Assembly (NCBI RefSeq): GCF_014762765.1
Contig: NZ_JABURH010000131.1
Location: 1 to 64,000 of the forward strand
Direction: 5' to 3'
From: Alcanivorax sp.
GTDB lineage: Bacteria > Pseudomonadota > Gammaproteobacteria > Pseudomonadales > Alcanivoracaceae
Length of the DNA stretch: 64,000 nucleotides
Shown here: in pieces, positions 63,931-64,000 of the stretch
Numbering within the stretch: position 1 is the stretch's first letter
How the letters are laid out: every line of letters begins with the position of its first letter
The notes under the pieces: generated by a model
Databases searched by the model: none
Told to the model about the DNA's origin: nothing
The model's input: only the letters and a program-made list of their open reading frames with translations
Translations under genes and position numbers: made by a program

Positions 63931-64000
63931 TTAGTAGGTCCGCGCCTTGGGCTGGAAGGTGTCAACGGTCTTCGGCTTGAAGTTCACCTCACGCTTGCCC
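63931..64000 (-). CDS. sdhA: Succinate dehydrogenase flavoprotein subunit, C-terminal end only (truncated by window edge)
   Basis: Minus-strand translation GKREVNFKPKTVDTFQPKARTY*, followed by sdhB. Confidence 0.9.
   Translation of the reverse strand, partial: GKREVNFKPKTVDTFQPKARTY

Overview
The window is a gammaproteobacterial chromosome segment. Gene content and order suggest an Alcanivorax-like member of the Oceanospirillales/Pseudomonadales; this is inferred, not searched. It is mostly core housekeeping sequence. From left to right it contains: the acnB 3' end; hrpB; an UndA-like heme-oxygenase-fold diiron oxidase; a TgpA/DUF58/MoxR operon; the metZ-purF-cvpA-SPOR-folC-accD-trpABF-truA-fimV-usg-asd-leuBDC block, all on the minus strand; a LysR regulator; an MFS transporter; aroC and prmB; EVE and Amt genes; a dicarboxylate symporter; an SDR; an alpha/beta-hydrolase / REC-GGDEF / DUF2505 operon; MaoC and two alpha/beta hydrolases; xthA; a voltage-sensor-like membrane protein; a stand-alone REC protein; a Ser/Thr kinase; sixA and gpsA; htpG; an epimerase; a large uncharacterised membrane protein; a PA3496-like small protein; and sucDC-lpd-sucBA-sdhB, ending in the sdhA 3' end. 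I saw no tRNA, rRNA, CRISPR array, prophage or intact transposon. The items most worth follow-up are: (i) the UndA-like oxidase with a complete E-x2-H / E / H-x3-D-x2-H ligand set and a perfect palindrome just upstream; (ii) the xthA-linked cluster of a pore-less voltage-sensor protein, a REC protein and a Ser/Thr kinase; (iii) two helically phased DesT/TetR-like operators between a small membrane ORF and an SDR gene; (iv) a membrane protein with two tandem LSm/SH3-like repeats; (v) a response regulator with a degenerate GGDEF motif; and (vi) several structured intergenic elements. All family calls come from reading motifs by eye, with no database search.
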